Positions 34,837 to 47,048 are shown, counted from the stretch's first letter. The stretch is 64,000 nt of DNA from Harmothoe impar (GCA_947462335.1 OX381710.1:65529303-65593302); one strand, 5' to 3'. Program-made: numbers and translations. Notes: generated by a model not told the origin, from the letters alone.

Positions 34837-37800
34837 CTAGGGTAGAACGTCTGTGGATCGTAATTCCTCAAACAAGCGCTTAGGTGACATTGATGGAGGA
34901 GATTTATTCGCACGTTTTGTTGTGTCACGGACAGTCTTTTTCTTGGGCGTTCCTGCCTGGGATCTATACCACTTCTTTGTTGATACCTCGTGGGAATCTG
35001 GTCCAAAGTCATACGAGGTTTTCCCTGAGGACGTGACTGTGAGGCATGTCACTTGGCTGAAGTCTGGTAGGGGAGCATCATGTTGGCCTGCTGTGAAAAG
35101 GTAGTCAACCACTGTAGATGTCAGCATTGCCATCTGCTCAACACAAGAAAGAGGAGGCAACCACTTGTCTGCACCTTTCTTGGCACTTTTCCCACCTTTC
35201 CCAAGGATAGTTAACTTCCTCACTTCCTCAAACGATTTGCTGAGGACATCCTCCTTTGGTAGATACAGCTGCTTTATCAAGTCAACATATACTTCCTTGT
35301 CAAGCTTGACATTTCCATCAAACATACCACCAAATTGGTTAGGAAATGTGGCATCCTAATAGCTTGCAATACTTTGGTGTGGGTCCCAAAAAAGTTGTAT
35401 CTGGGCAGGAAGTCATTGCCACCAATGCTGAGACCAATGGCCACCTTCACTCCTATCCTGCTGTCACCAGTGGCTTTCTCCAAAAGATGTAATATACCTG
35501 TGATGGAGTAAAAGTCAAACTTATTGTGTGGTTTGCAGAGGATTACATATACTGGGTTTGAGAATTGACCGTCAAGGGTTCTTGGCCACTTTGTTGACAC
35601 TGCAAGCAAGTGGATGACGACTGCATCAATGTCACCAGATGTGACAATACTGACAGCACTGCGACCTGGTGCAAGTTTTTCACTGCTATTAATCAACCAG
35701 TCCACTTGACTCATCTCAGCTTCACCTTTGCGCTGTTTCATATCTAGCATGTCTCTTTGAGATTCAAATCCATTTGAAGAGGAAAAGAAGCATCTTAAGG
35801 GCACAGCATACTCTGGACACAATTCCAAACAATGATCTTCTTGGCAAGAACAGCCAGATGTTTTGTGCTCACTGTCAATGATCAGTTCCAAGTCTTTCTG
35901 CATGCTTAGAGAGGAGGCATGATCAGCAAGGTATGTGCTGATCATAGCCTTTCCCTCGTCAGTTGTAAGCGAAGCTTGTTTTGAGAAGGTGGACTCTGAA
36001 ATGATTTGATCTCCAGTTTTAAGATGTGCTATGGAGGAATCGTGTTTCTTTTTCCGGTTCTGTCGAGTTGGACCTCTCAGAATGTCGGGAGTGAACGAAT
36101 ACTTCTCTTCACAGATGATCATGGCGTGGAGTGAGGGAAAATGCTTCAGGTACCTCAGAAGAAAGTAGTTTTCTACTGCCTCAATGTACTGTTTCCCAGT
36201 TTGCACAGTATTCAGTTTGTACTTGACCCCAGCAAATTCAAGTATAGCAAGTTGTGTGTTACTGTGGATGGTTGGTGACAGTAGCAAGCTGAGTGCCTTG
36301 TCTCTGATAATCAGATCTGTGACATTTCCATCTTCAGTTGTTTCACTTGCCCACTTAAGGATATCTCGGATCGCAGGAGGCACAGTGACTGATTTATTTG
36401 TCACGGGTTTGGTGCAATCAGGGTTGACCAGCGATTGGCACAGGTTCATCCTTGATGTTGATCTTTGCATCGCTTTGATTTCCTTTGTCAGTCCTTTTAG
36501 CCGTGCTTCCTCAAAAAGTTCTTCTTTGGATTTGTCAATTTGCAAAGAGACTGTTTTAAGACATGTACGTCGGATAGCAGTTCCCTTTGAACGAGCGACC
36601 TTCTTGACAAGACTGCAATCACCCGTTATGCTACCTGGATCTGGGATGTCAGCAGTAGTGAGGCCTAATAGGCCAAGCTTACAGGCAACTCTTTGTAGTA
36701 GGTACAGGCCTACAGGTGCACTGACACTGTCGGGAATAACTGGGTCGAGCGGAACAGGCTGCTTTGCATACGCATTCCTTGGAACCTCGTCAGGTTCAGT
36801 TGTCAAGGCACCAAGACGAAGGATGACTGTCACTGTTGGCAGAATATGGCTCCAGTCTGTTGCGTTGAGAGTCCACCCCAGTGAGTCCATTGATTGGTCA
36901 AGCAGACCATTTCCAGGATGGAATTGAGTGTGGATAGCTTTGAAGGAATCAACCAATACCATCCGTTTGCTGGCACTTTCCATTGTTGAGCCTGATCTCA
37001 ATCCAGCCAACACGTCAAGGTGATCCATCTCTCTTTTTGTATCACCAGAAAAGTTTACAATACTCCCTGGCCTTGGAGTTGAGAACAGAGACATTTTCAA
37101 AGACTTGTTGAAAGGACTTGATATGTAGTGGCCTAAGATCAGCTGCATGGTGTAGGGGGCATATGAGACAGCACCATTCAAGAATCCGAACAACAGTGAT
37201 GATTTCAATGAAGAAAGTAGCAAGTTGTATCCGTCAGCACCTCCTAGGCGCTCAGCAAGGGAAACTGCTACAACATCATCAAGGTGTTGCATCATCTCGG
37301 CATGTAGGCAGAAGGTAGCATTTTGACGTCCAATCTTTATGAAGCTGTCATACCTTTTCCCCCACTCTTCAGATACTTTTGTAGCGGCTTCATGTTCTAG
37401 CATCCAAATAAGACGTTCTTCTTCAACTCGGGGTAACTGTCTCATGAAGGCTATCAGAAAGGCTACATGGAAGCTGGCTGACAACCTTCGTATATGGTGT
37501 GCAGCCATGTCAATGTGATGCGCATTGATCAGTTTGTGCCAGTCTTCTTCCTCGTCCTCTCTCATATAACGAAGCAGCTGAAGTAACCCTGCATCTTTAT
37601 AGGCGGCGAAAAGAACGGTTATTTTGTGCTTTTTGAAATGCAATGGCAATTCTGCTAAGAAAACCTTGTTTCTCTCAGCCCTGTCAATCAACATGAGTAG
37701 ATTTTTCCCTATTTTGTGGTCCGGACCGAATAGGATGGTTTCCTCCGAAGATCGTCCTGTGTATCCCATCTTCAATTGTATATCATCCATAATTTCCTGA

Positions 37801-38148
37801 AGTTTATCCGGATCATCATCTCGTCCAGTGGATGTCTAGTGAGCAACTCCGGGCAGACATACTTCGTGAATCCAAAGTTCTCTGGCTCTGTGTTCCTTTG
37901 TTCTGTTTGTCATGTTCACTGTCTTCTGGCATACCACTGGTGGCCTGCTCCGTAGGTGGTTCAATGTCCAGTTTAGCTTTATCGAACATGCTAAGATCAT
38001 CCATGTGATGCGATTGAAGGTCATATCCATCTCTTTTGGCAGTACCAAGCAGTTCAGCAAGAGAGAAATTCTCATGATCATCTGTCAATTCACTGACCTC
38101 GGGAGGAATACCTGCATCCTCATCTCCTGCATCGTCATATACTAGCAC
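34837..38148 (-). CDS. Last exon, FEN/PIN-like protein gene (two frame breaks)
   Basis: A large 3' exon opens at a splice acceptor (TCTTTTTCAG|GTGCTAG; exon start 38148). Its reading frame is broken near 37820 and near 35350, so it reads as 38148-37816, 37790-35277 (837 codons) and 35325-34837. The 837-codon part has a helical N half, a Cys cluster (CSCQEDHCLELC, about residues 625-640), then GEAEMSQVDWLI, SIVTSGDIDAVVIHL and AIGLSIGGNDFLPR. The acidic residues in these three blocks match the order of metal-binding residues in FEN/XPG (PIN-superfamily) nucleases. The C-terminal piece is basic (GTPKKKTVRDTTKRANK). Correct intron phases upstream argue for a genuine spliced gene; the two frame breaks may be decay or base errors. 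Function beyond this is unknown. Confidence 0.65.
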
Positions 38149-38367
38149 CTGAAAAAGATGATAAACTTAGTCATTTAACCATCACTCATTACATTTGACA
38201 GTGTTGTAATTAGTTGCTTTTCGACTGTATTAAATCCTAAAAGACCTAAGAAACCAAGCCTTTTTGATTTGAAATTGGTGTTTCATGTGTACTTTATGCT
38301 ATTATCATTTAGAAATCACAGATATCAATATAACAAAGCCAGGAGCTGGAATGAGTGATATACTCAC

Positions 38368-38462
38368 AGTTGTTGGTTTCAGGGGAGATAGTGTATTGAA
38401 GGCAAATGGACTCATAGCACCACTTTCCAGGTCAGTAGGTGTACTCCAGTGTACAGAATCAT
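38368..38462 (-). CDS. Internal exon (95 bp) of the same gene
   Basis: Acceptor TTATTTTACAG precedes the exon, and ACT|GTGAGT is a strong donor. The 95 bases encode DDSVHWSTPTDLESGAM and SPFAFNTLSPLKPTT, entering with 2 bases to complete a codon and leaving in phase 0, which joins in frame to the large exon (VLVYDDAGDED). Confidence 0.65.
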
Positions 38463-38718
38463 CTGTAAAATAAGTATATTTTTGCTGTTTATGATAAAAC
38501 CTTGTTTATAAGCCTTACCGTCATATAAAATCTTGGGACAGTAATATATGCTACATCTAGCTTTTACGGGAGTACTTTAATTACACTTTTGCAAAGAAAG
38601 GTATATACTTCTGATCCTGACCTAAATAGCCATGGTGAAATATTGTAGGATATTTTTGTAAATGTTCTACTGCAGATAATTTAAAAGCGATCAGGTCAAT
38701 AAAAAGTAGTGAACCAAC

Positions 38719-38937
38719 CATGTTGTCTTCTCAAATATATCGGAGTTGTCTGGTGTATGGAATGGACAGTTGTTTCTGCGTGAACATCATCTTTTTCGCT
38801 TTGACACCTTGCCTGGTTGGATTTGGAAGAGGGTGTTCTCAAAAGATCACTTTCTTGTTCTTTGTGGTTTCCGCAAGCATCTCTTGGATGAATAGATGTT
38901 TCCTCAATTGCTGAGTTCATTTTCTGCAGGATGCCGC
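38719..38937 (-). CDS. Internal exon (219 bp) of the same gene
   Basis: The acceptor TTCACATTATAG lies at 38938-38949. The exon encodes GGILQKMNSAIEETSIHP through SIHQTTPIYLRRQH, and the proposed donor is CATG|GTTGGT. Phases fit on both sides: the preceding exon leaves 1 base and this one leaves 1 base for the 95-bp exon. The sequence is polar, with no recognised domain. Confidence 0.55.
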
Positions 38938-39256
38938 CTATAATGTGAATATAATGGTTGCTTTGTAAATAACTGTAAAACATTTCATCCCCCTATTCAA
39001 AAGCCTTCGACATCTCCTCACATTATCTACAATACTGCATAAGAGTGCAATTGAAATAACAACAGATGTAATAATATACCTCACATCTCTCTCTTACTCC
39101 AAACAAATATTATGAGTGTCACAAGTAGCAGTGTAAAAGACAAGTACCAGTGTGATAGTATAACATGCAGAGCATATTCACCTGTGGTTCACCTGACTTG
39201 ATTACTAGCTATAGCATGTTATTACATTAAACCTTGAAATAATTAATTAGAATTAC

Positions 39257-39577
39257 CTTTGAATAGCATTTTCTGGAGACCTGGTAGTCCAAATGTTGAC
39301 AAACGGGAGAATTTTCTCGCAGCAGTATCCTCTTCTGGCAACAATGTTATTGTGAGAGGGATCAGTTGTTCAGGGGGCACATCTTCACTTTCCTTACACG
39401 GGCACTTGCTATCAATTAGCACACATGAACTATGGTGCCAAGATGCTACCTCATCTGAGACCTTTGGTATGCCCTGTAGAGTAATGGGCAATGTGTTCAT
39501 TTGTTTTGAACGCTTTTCTCCTGGGTTTGGATCGTCTTGGAATTTCAGATGGACAAGGTTGTCAAGCATTAGGATAA
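39257..39577 (-). CDS. Upstream exon of the same gene (5' limit uncertain)
   Basis: The exon ends at AAAG|GTAATT (donor at 39255-39256). It encodes LDNLVHLKFQDDPNPGEK, SKCPCKESEDVPPEQLIPLT and STFGLPGLQKMLFK. The 5' boundary may be an acceptor at TTGCATAG (exon start 39577) or ATG 39569 as a start codon; further upstream exons were not found. No domain was recognised apart from a short CPC pair. Confidence 0.5.
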
Positions 39578-40540
39578 CTATGCAATTTAGGACATTCCAG
39601 TTCCTGGCACATGAGGTTGCAGCTTGAGGTGGCAGCCGGCCACCTTGGCCCCATGGTTTGATTGGTACCACATGATGTGGTCGGATAAATCTCTGGACTC
39701 CAGAGGAGGGTCAACTTCAAAGAGATAATCAGATCACTGCCTGTATATATTATGGACTGGACTATGATCTTGATGTTTTGATATTTCTTAAAATCCAATA
39801 TTGTATTGAAAGAAAATGGGTATTGGTATCTCCTTGACTTCAGCTTTCCAAAGGTGAAAGAATTTTTCAAATATTCCTATTAGAAGCTGAGTTAGGTCAA
39901 TCCAACTATCATAACCATATAAATAATATGTCATTTTTCACCTTATTTTATTTACATATACTTATACATATTGAGATCCTATATGTAAAGTTTCCCTCGT
40001 GACATTCAAAAATTGTAGCAGAGCGTCTACTTTAGTTCTGCCTCCAAAAACCAGGTCAGGTCAATTTAGTACGTTCTAGTTTCCGACATTTATGTTCAAG
40101 ATAAAAAAAAAAAAAGGTCTGGATGTTCGCGAGGGGAGCCATCGACATGTACAACAACTAGGCTAAGTGCCCTGTCTATGTACTGTTTCTGAACCAGAAC
40201 GAGTTATAAAACAAGTAGGCATACTTCATAAATGGACCACAGTTGCGCAACGTATACACATAGGGGGCATCCATAAATTACATGCACCTAATTTTGCCCA
40301 AAGTAGCCACCCCTCCCCCGCCCACCCCCACTCTGTCGCAACATGTATTGCCATTGGGAACCCCCCCCCCCCCGCCCTCCCTCCGCCCCGTGTACATACT
40401 CAATTACTTGGACCCCCGCCCCCTTCCACACACCCTTCCACACATGCAGGCATTCAATATAAATCAAACAAACCACTACAGGAGCCACGTAACTGCTTGA
40501 CGTCAAGTACTCACTGGGTAAAGAACTTATACGTGACTCT
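39578..40540. other. Noncoding interval
   Basis: Possible 5' flank of the minus-strand gene. About 40020-40115 matches the dispersed repeat also seen at 1160-1340 and 31250-31320. About 40449-40532 is the first fragment of the repeat that is intact at 10287-11035. Confidence 0.45.
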
Positions 40541-41004
40541 CCCGGGGGGGCCACTCCCTATACCATCCATAGTAACTATGTGCGTACACAAAATCCCGGA
40601 AAAGGGGTGCTTTTTGGACCCGCCATTAGGGGTCATCTTTGGGCCAGTTTGGGCAAAAGGGGTATGTTTTTAAGCCAAGAATATCCAACCTAAAAGTCCC
40701 GAAGTTTCTGTTAAAAAAGGTATACTTTTCATGGAATTTGGGCCAAATTTAGGGTGGTATCCCGCCCCGATCCCGCCAAAAGGGGTCCAATTTTGGCCAA
40801 TTTAGAGTACCCCGTCAAAAGGGGGGTTGATTTTGGCCAATTTAGGGTGGTGTCCCAGGAAAAGAGGGCTGCTTTTTCCGCATTTTTAGGGGTTATCCCG
40901 CCAAAAGGGGGGTGTTTTGGTGGATTTTTGTCCCGGAAAAGGGGGTCTAAATTCAGGGTGATGTACGCACATGGTATCCATAAATGTGAGAGTGGCCCCC
41001 CGGG
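40541..41004. mobile_element. hAT-like MITE with 8-bp target duplication
   Basis: The ends CCCGGGGGGGCCACTC and GAGTGGCCCCCCGGG are inverted and bordered on both sides by GTGACTCT (40533-40540 and 41005-41012). An 8-bp duplication is characteristic of hAT elements. The interior has repeated AAAAGGGG and TTTTGGCCAATTTAGGGT blocks and no gene. Confidence 0.8.
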
Positions 41005-41712
41005 GTGACTCTAAGTAAGATTATACCTAAAAAGAGGTGAGAATGTACTGTATCTGTGAAAGCAGACCCTCATTTCAATGCCATATTCCTTTCATAACAT
41101 GTTGTTGTATAATGCATGTTTGATAATTCACATGTGCTGATTTGCATTTTTATATGATCCTAAAAGCGGTAAAAGAAATGCTGCCCGGGTCGGCCCTTTT
41201 TTGAATCTAGGTCGGGTTACCTGAAAGACACTTTATTTTTTATTTGTTATCAAACATAAACTCGGATGGCCCTATCAAATACCCCCGCCCATAGAAACCG
41301 GCCACTGCAATGATTGATTGACTGTTTATTGGCGATATAATCATTAGAAAAATCGATGCTCTTTGTAACATAGCCAGGCAGCTACTATAATGCAATACAA
41401 AGTTGATAAAAACGTCACCTCAGTCATACCAGACAAGCATCATTATCAATGAACGACTTGTGATAACAAAAGGTATAAAACTGGTTGAAATATGCAGAGT
41501 GCGCGAGCATGGCCAGAGATCCCACGTTATTATCATTATTATTATTAGTATGGACTATACTCGGACGTTAGTATGACCATACTCGGACGTTAGTATGGGC
41601 AATACTCGGACGTTAGTACATTGTATGACCATACTTTGATGTTTATATGGACTATACTCGGACGTTAGGGAAATGGCCTATTGTCCGAGAGGCTTAAAAT
41701 GCTATTTTTAAT

Positions 41713-43163
41713 TTGACGAACGGCTTGCATAAAACAAGAAATGCCAAACAATTTGCAGCTGTGGTCTTCCTCAATCTGAGGAGGCCTTTTCAGACAGTAA
41801 ATCATTTTAGGCTCCTTTCAAAATTAAAAAATCTTGGCTATTCCTTCAAATCTGTTTTGTGTTTGAAAGATTACCTGGAGGATAGGACTCAAGCAACTGT
41901 AATGAAAATGTCTGGATATAGAAAGGGAGTAGGCCTATGGCAGCAACAGGTACACTGAATTAACCAGGCGCAGGTGGTAGATATGCTGAGAATTAACTTT
42001 ATATTCATTGATATCTATCTATATATGGTATGAGGGGGCATTGGAAATTCCATATGGTGGGTGGGTGGATTATATACAAACGTGATGATTACATGTTGGG
42101 TGGGAGGGGGGGTCGGATTTGGGGGGGGGGGGTGCATGGTGGTAAATCTTCGACCATAAATATCTGTTGTTTATTTTGTATATTGATGATATTATCAAAA
42201 AGACAAAATATGCGCCCTGTTATCTTTACTCTGACGACTTAGCGATTATGATATTAGCAAACTGTGTAGATCATGTTAAAGGCTGTTACAGGACAGGTAT
42301 GCACCTGGATGGTCTAAGTGCATGGTGTCAGCTAAATAGTCTAACAATCAACTGCAACAAGACTAAAGTACTCCGTGGGGTGTTTCACAAGGGTGACATA
42401 CAATTAATTGTAGAATAAGTGTTTCTATAGGAGGTGTTAATTATATATAACCACTAAGACTGACATTTGGTTGTATCAATTGTATACTGCTTATAAAAAG
42501 TGTTTCACAAAGGTCTACAACCAACATGTTAAGTCAGGGTCTTTGGCCTACAATCTAGATACAACTAATTTATAAGTGTTTCACAATGCATATTAGCGTA
42601 AAGCTCACACCATGCCCGCTAATATTTTCCTTACATGTTTTTTCACGTTTTTTTCATGCAATATATGTGTCATACTACACACAAGAATCCCTGCAAATAT
42701 CTGTTTATTCAGGGTGAAAATAAACTGTTTATACACATTTAAACAACACTTATGTTGATCCTATGTGATCATCATACAAGGGGAGCGTATTTAAGATTAA
42801 TTCTACATGGTTATTAAGGTTGACTTACTTTTACCAAATGTTAGTCTTACGTTGGTGTTTCACAAGCCACATTATTATCTTCAATTGTATCTAAGTATAT
42901 GACCATAGATACAATTGAAACTTGTGAAACACCAAGATAGAATTAACATTGGGTGATATTAAGTTGGTCTTAGAAAACATGTAAAATTAATTGTATCTGT
43001 TTTTCCTTGTGAAACACCCCACTGTGGGGTATATATATATTAGGTATATATATATTAGGTGCCACTAATATAGAACTCACCCTGACTTGTCTGATTGTGG
43101 TGTGTTTGTTCAAACCACCTTACTTAAGGTAGTCCGAGAATTTAACTGTCTTGGTGTCACCAT
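41713..43163 (+). pseudogene. Non-LTR reverse transcriptase fragments
   Basis: The frame 41713-41958 contains AAVVFLNLRRPFQTVNHFRLL and YLEDRTQATVM (RT palm motif A region, normally VFLDLxxAFDTVNH; here the first catalytic Asp reads Asn). The frame 42167-42418 has YIDDIIKKTKYAPCYLYSDDLAIMI (the YADD-like catalytic box as YSDD) and LSAWCQLNSLTINCNKTKVLR. After a MITE, VREFNCLGVTIDY at about 43120-43163 continues the same protein. Motif loss, a G-rich insertion at about 41960-42160 and the MITE show that it is dead. Jockey/CR1-like group. Confidence 0.75.
42377..43020. mobile_element. MITE with perfect 16-bp TIRs
   Basis: GGGGTGTTTCACAAGG at 42377-42392 is the exact reverse complement of 43005-43020. 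Internal GTGTTTCACAA motifs recur at about 42500, 42566 and 42857 and inverted at about 42935. It interrupts the reverse transcriptase fragment and has no coding capacity. The target duplication is unclear. Confidence 0.8.
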
Positions 43164-43339
43164 AGACTATAAAATTGGCGTTCAATTTGCCTAAAAGCAC
43201 GTGCACAGCAGGTTCCATTAAGGGGTCGCTGTAGGCAGGATCCACTGAAACAGTTGAGCATGCATAACTTAAAAGGAATGTATCAAACCTGTACATGTTG
43301 CACGATGTTTTGACCATATGTGATACCTTTATCAAATTC

Positions 43340-43838
43340 CTTCCATTTTTGGGGGATCTAATGGCTGTGGAATGTGAATAGAACAAAAACGTTCTTTTTT
43401 AGCTTTTTGTGCTTAGAACAGCATTATGGGATGGAAATAAGGCATGATTTCCAGTTTTTATGATTAAAATGTATTTTTGATGTGATAACCGAGGGCAGTT
43501 TTTAATATTTTGTTAATAATCCAATTATTAAGGTCTACAGAGCTGTTTAAAGTTGCATAGTTACCAAAAAGTGGTGAATTCCCCAATTTTTATGTAAAAA
43601 TCACATTTTTATGGTAACTATGCAACTTTGAGCAGCTCTGTAGACCTCAATTATTGGAATATCCACAAGATATTAAAAACTGCCCTCAGTTATCACACCA
43701 AAAATACATTTCACTTACTAAACCTGAAAATTATACCTTACTTCCATCCCATGATGCTGTTCTAAGGAGAAGAAGCTAAAACAGAACGTTTTTGTTCCAT
43801 TCACATTCCACAGCCATTAAAATGTAAAAAAATGGAAT
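43340..43838. mobile_element. Foldback element with about 240-bp arms
   Basis: The left arm runs from AATGGCTGTGGAATGTGAAT (near 43360) to GTTGCATAGTTACC (near 43565). The right arm is its reverse complement (GGTAACTATGCAACTTTGAG to ATTCACATTCCACAGCCATT), around a spacer of roughly 30 bp. Noncoding. Arms are about 90% alike by eye. Confidence 0.8.
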
Positions 43839-44616
43839 GAATATGATGGAGACATTATAGACGGTCATAATGATGTATAATATGTATAGGTTTGATTTAT
43901 TTCTACTGAATTGCACAGGCTCAGGTCGAATCCCACAGGCCGATTCATGCACCCAGCACCTCTGCATTCTATGACTATTGCGTTCTAAGAGCCTTGCTCC
44001 AAATCGCCAGGGTTATTACATGCTACTGCAAGTTTCAAATCTCACTGTGGTACTTTATATAGTACTGAACCTCTGCATTTTGGACTGCACTGACTCTATG
44101 TGTGAGTATTATGTGTTGTAATTCGGGGGAGTTACTCCATGATAATTGTGCTCATGGGTGGTTTACTATAGAAAGGATATACATAATTTATCATTTGAAA
44201 TAATACATCATATAGGACTAGCGGTGGGCAGATTATATGTATTATTCATGAAAAATGATTGTAAAATGCTCTCTGTGTATTTTCAAAAATAGGGAGTGAC
44301 CCCCCTGGCTTTCCAGATGATTAGTGTGTACTATGTGCATACTGAATTCGCAGAGATTTCCCTATTAAGCAAGGGAAAATATCTAATTATCTAGTTCTTA
44401 TTTTGAGCTCAATTCGCAACAGATCCCTTGCAATTATATCTGCCTGTTGTAGTTATATCTGTTGCGAATTGAGGGGAACTCCCCAATTCGCAACAGATTG
44501 CCAATTCTCAGAGATTTGCCAGCATAGATCGCCCTGTGGGATTTGACCTTTACGAATGTGCACCTGTGCATGTTGTTCTGATACAAATTTTTGGAACCTG
44601 CTGTGCACTTGCATAA

Positions 44617-45210
44617 GGTCAAATCCCACAACGCGAAAAATGGGCCAGAAAGTGTTGATTATTGACATAATAACAAGGGGCAACTGTTGCCAATATTGTA
44701 AATCGCAACACTTGTCCCCCGATTTTAGACCTCTCCAAATCCCACTGTACCCGATTTGGACAGAGAGAGTGTTGCGATTTGGGCCATGTTGGACATGGTA
44801 TAGGGTTTGAATTCGCAACAGAAGGGACTTTAATATTCAAATCATAAGGAAAATTGATGCAATTACAATATCTGCAACTACATTCACCAATATATGCATA
44901 GCTAGGCATTATAAATCATAGAGCAAAATCTCTTATACATGAATCAGGTGGGATTTAGATAATGATTAATCAGTGACACAACCATTGCAATATAGCAAGA
45001 AACCTTGACATATTCCAATAAGCAACATTTTCTAGGCCTTCTGGGGGAAAATATCTAACCTTTTTGATCCTTGCAATATCCCAAATCACAAGACATAGGC
45101 AACACTTTCTTGCCGATTTGGGCCTGTCTTGGCCAATGTAGGCCCCAAAATCGGTGACATTACCAATTTGCAACATTTTCTGGCCCTCTCTCGCGTTGTG
45201 GGATTTGACC
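44617..45210. mobile_element. TIR element with GGTCAAATCCCAC ends
   Basis: GGTCAAATCCCACAACGCG at 44617 is mirrored by CGCGTTGTGGGATTTGACC ending at 45210, with further inverted similarity inward (GGGCCAGAAAGTGTTG and CAACATTTTCTGGCC). A related end (GTGGGATTTGACC) occurs at 44537-44549. Noncoding; it splits the repeat that is intact at 10.3 kb. Confidence 0.75.
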
Positions 45211-45640
45211 TATATGCTAGCGTTTAGGCAAATTGAACTCCATACTATAGTCTTAGCTAAGCTGCATAGGGCAAGAAGGTAAAAGGCCGGGGTATAAGGT
45301 ATGGGCTTGAATAAAAAATCTCAATTAAACACATACGTAAGCAGATGATCGGGCCCACCATGGAATAAAGTAGTTTCTTAACTAATGGCGCTCCAGAGTG
45401 GGTACTGCGAAAATGTCAGGTCAGGTGATTTCGAATTTGTGTAAATGTAAGGGATAACAGGGACATTCATGTGGATGATCTTCATGAACTGTGTGAAATT
45501 GATAAATTGGAGTAAGCCTACTAAAAACGTATATATTTTCGCCCATGTATATTTTCGCGAATCGACTACAAAGTGCACGTTCACATTTAAATTCGCGGAT
45601 TTTGGAGCAAAGTAGTTGTATGAATGAATATTCGCTCTGT

Positions 45641-46526
45641 ACACTGTAAAAAAGGTGTTTAGATTTTAAACACTTAGCTGAACACATTCTTGTCCCATAT
45701 TTGAACACACATTATAATTCTAAATATGTTTAGGTTGATAATATGCTTAGCCTTTATGTTTAGATTTCCATGTGTTTACACCTGATATGTTTAGATAAGT
45801 GAAGTGTTTATTAGGCTTTGTGCTTATTTTTTTTGTTTAGATTTAAAATGTTTAGATATATGAAGTGTTTATAGTGGACATATATGATACTAAGGGCAAA
45901 TATTATTCTTTTACAATGATAGTAGGTAGTAATTACACTTTCGGAGAGTGTAGTCACATATGTTATATAGTCACATATGTTATATAGTACATGTTTACTA
46001 GGTAACTCAGGAGTAGGTACAACAGAATAGTTGTATCCCATAGTATGGGAGTTCCTATTGGTTTTATCCGATATTGCTAAATATTAATTATAATATACAC
46101 TGCAAATCATGAAGTTTCCCTTTCGGTAATGTTAACCACAGTTTCTCCTATTTAAATTTCTTAGATAATATGATTCAATTGTTATTATTCAAGGATTATC
46201 TTATGAATGTGTGGTGAAAGTTCAGCCATGAACTTAACTGCCACTTGGTGGAGTATAATTATGTGTTTAATAGCTAAACATGTTTAGATCTAGTGTTTAG
46301 GCATTTAGATCAAATATGTTTAAGTCTAAACTGATCCACACTATCTGGAATATATTGGAGTATATAACACATAATGGAGGTATAATGCCTATTATAGAAC
46401 AAAACTCTAACTTATTTCTTTTGACAGAATTAACTCAATTTGTGCACTCCTTTCATTTGTTCATTAAAGGTCTAAACACATAATTGATTTTGATGTTTAT
46501 ATCCTTATCATATAGTTTCTTATTGT
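45641..46526. mobile_element. TIR element, left part (split by LTR element)
   Basis: Starts ACACTGTAAAAAAGGTGTTT and is rich in GTTTAGA and TTTAAAC motifs. Its other end, ...ATACAGTGT, is at 58920 beyond the LTR retrotransposon, which inserted into it. No coding capacity. Superfamily not assigned. Confidence 0.7.
46523..46526. repeat. Target site duplication, left (TTGT)
   Basis: TTGT directly precedes the 5' LTR and recurs after the 3' LTR at 58746-58749. A 4-bp duplication fits Ty3/Gypsy integration (4-6 bp). Confidence 0.8.
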
Positions 46527-47047
46527 TGTAGGGGCACGAATAATACGTGTACATATAAGGTCCGTGGAGTCAGAGCGGTAAGTGCCTCCAACGGACACTA
46601 GGTGGCAACACCTAAGCCATGTCCTTTCGGTTATCCGGTAGCGGAGCCAGGCAGGGCACTCCAGACGGCGCTACGGAGGAGTGCCACGTCGACACTGCTT
46701 GGTCCGCGCTCAGGGTATATAAGAGGCCGAGGTTGGCTACCTCAGGGAGTTCGTCCCTGGACGAGCTCTGACCCACACCTTTCGTACCTTCGCTTTGATA
46801 GGGGCACCTACACCCCTCCCACATTATGGCTCCTGCACCAGCCATGCTGGCTCAGGGCTTGACTGTCCGGTATTGCTAAGACTTCGAACTATCGATAGAA
46901 TCCTGTGTGTCTTCGAATGGTTGAAAGACCAAGTGAACCGAGTAGAAACCTTCATGTACTTTTGAGGCTGTGATCGAATAAAAACCTGTTGCATTCAAAC
47001 CGAATTTGGAACCTGTGTTCGCGTTATACGCATATGAAACCCCTACA
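46527..47047 (+). repeat. 5' LTR (521 bp)
   Basis: Begins TGTAGGGG and ends CCCCTACA. TATATAA at 46716-46722 is a TATA box candidate, and AATAAA at 46977-46982 a polyadenylation signal. Also present: GGTGGCAACACCTAAG, whose GGTGNNNACACC half-palindrome is shared with the LTR at 59615. Confidence 0.95.
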
Positions 47048-47048
47048 T

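Larger units (their letters stand above)
41268..45442. repeat. Second copy of the 10.3-kb repeat, split by insertions
   Basis: Fragments at 41268-41500, 43167-43216, 44547-44616 and 45211-45442 match 10287-11035 in order. The gaps between them hold a LINE fragment with a MITE (41502-43166), a foldback element and other sequence (43217-44546), and a TIR element (44617-45210). Confidence 0.7.

Noticed and set aside
36184..36927. 247-codon + strand frame inside the spliced gene
   Set aside because: It is antisense to the 837-codon exon frame, which has supported splice sites and motifs; no domain is visible in the antisense product.
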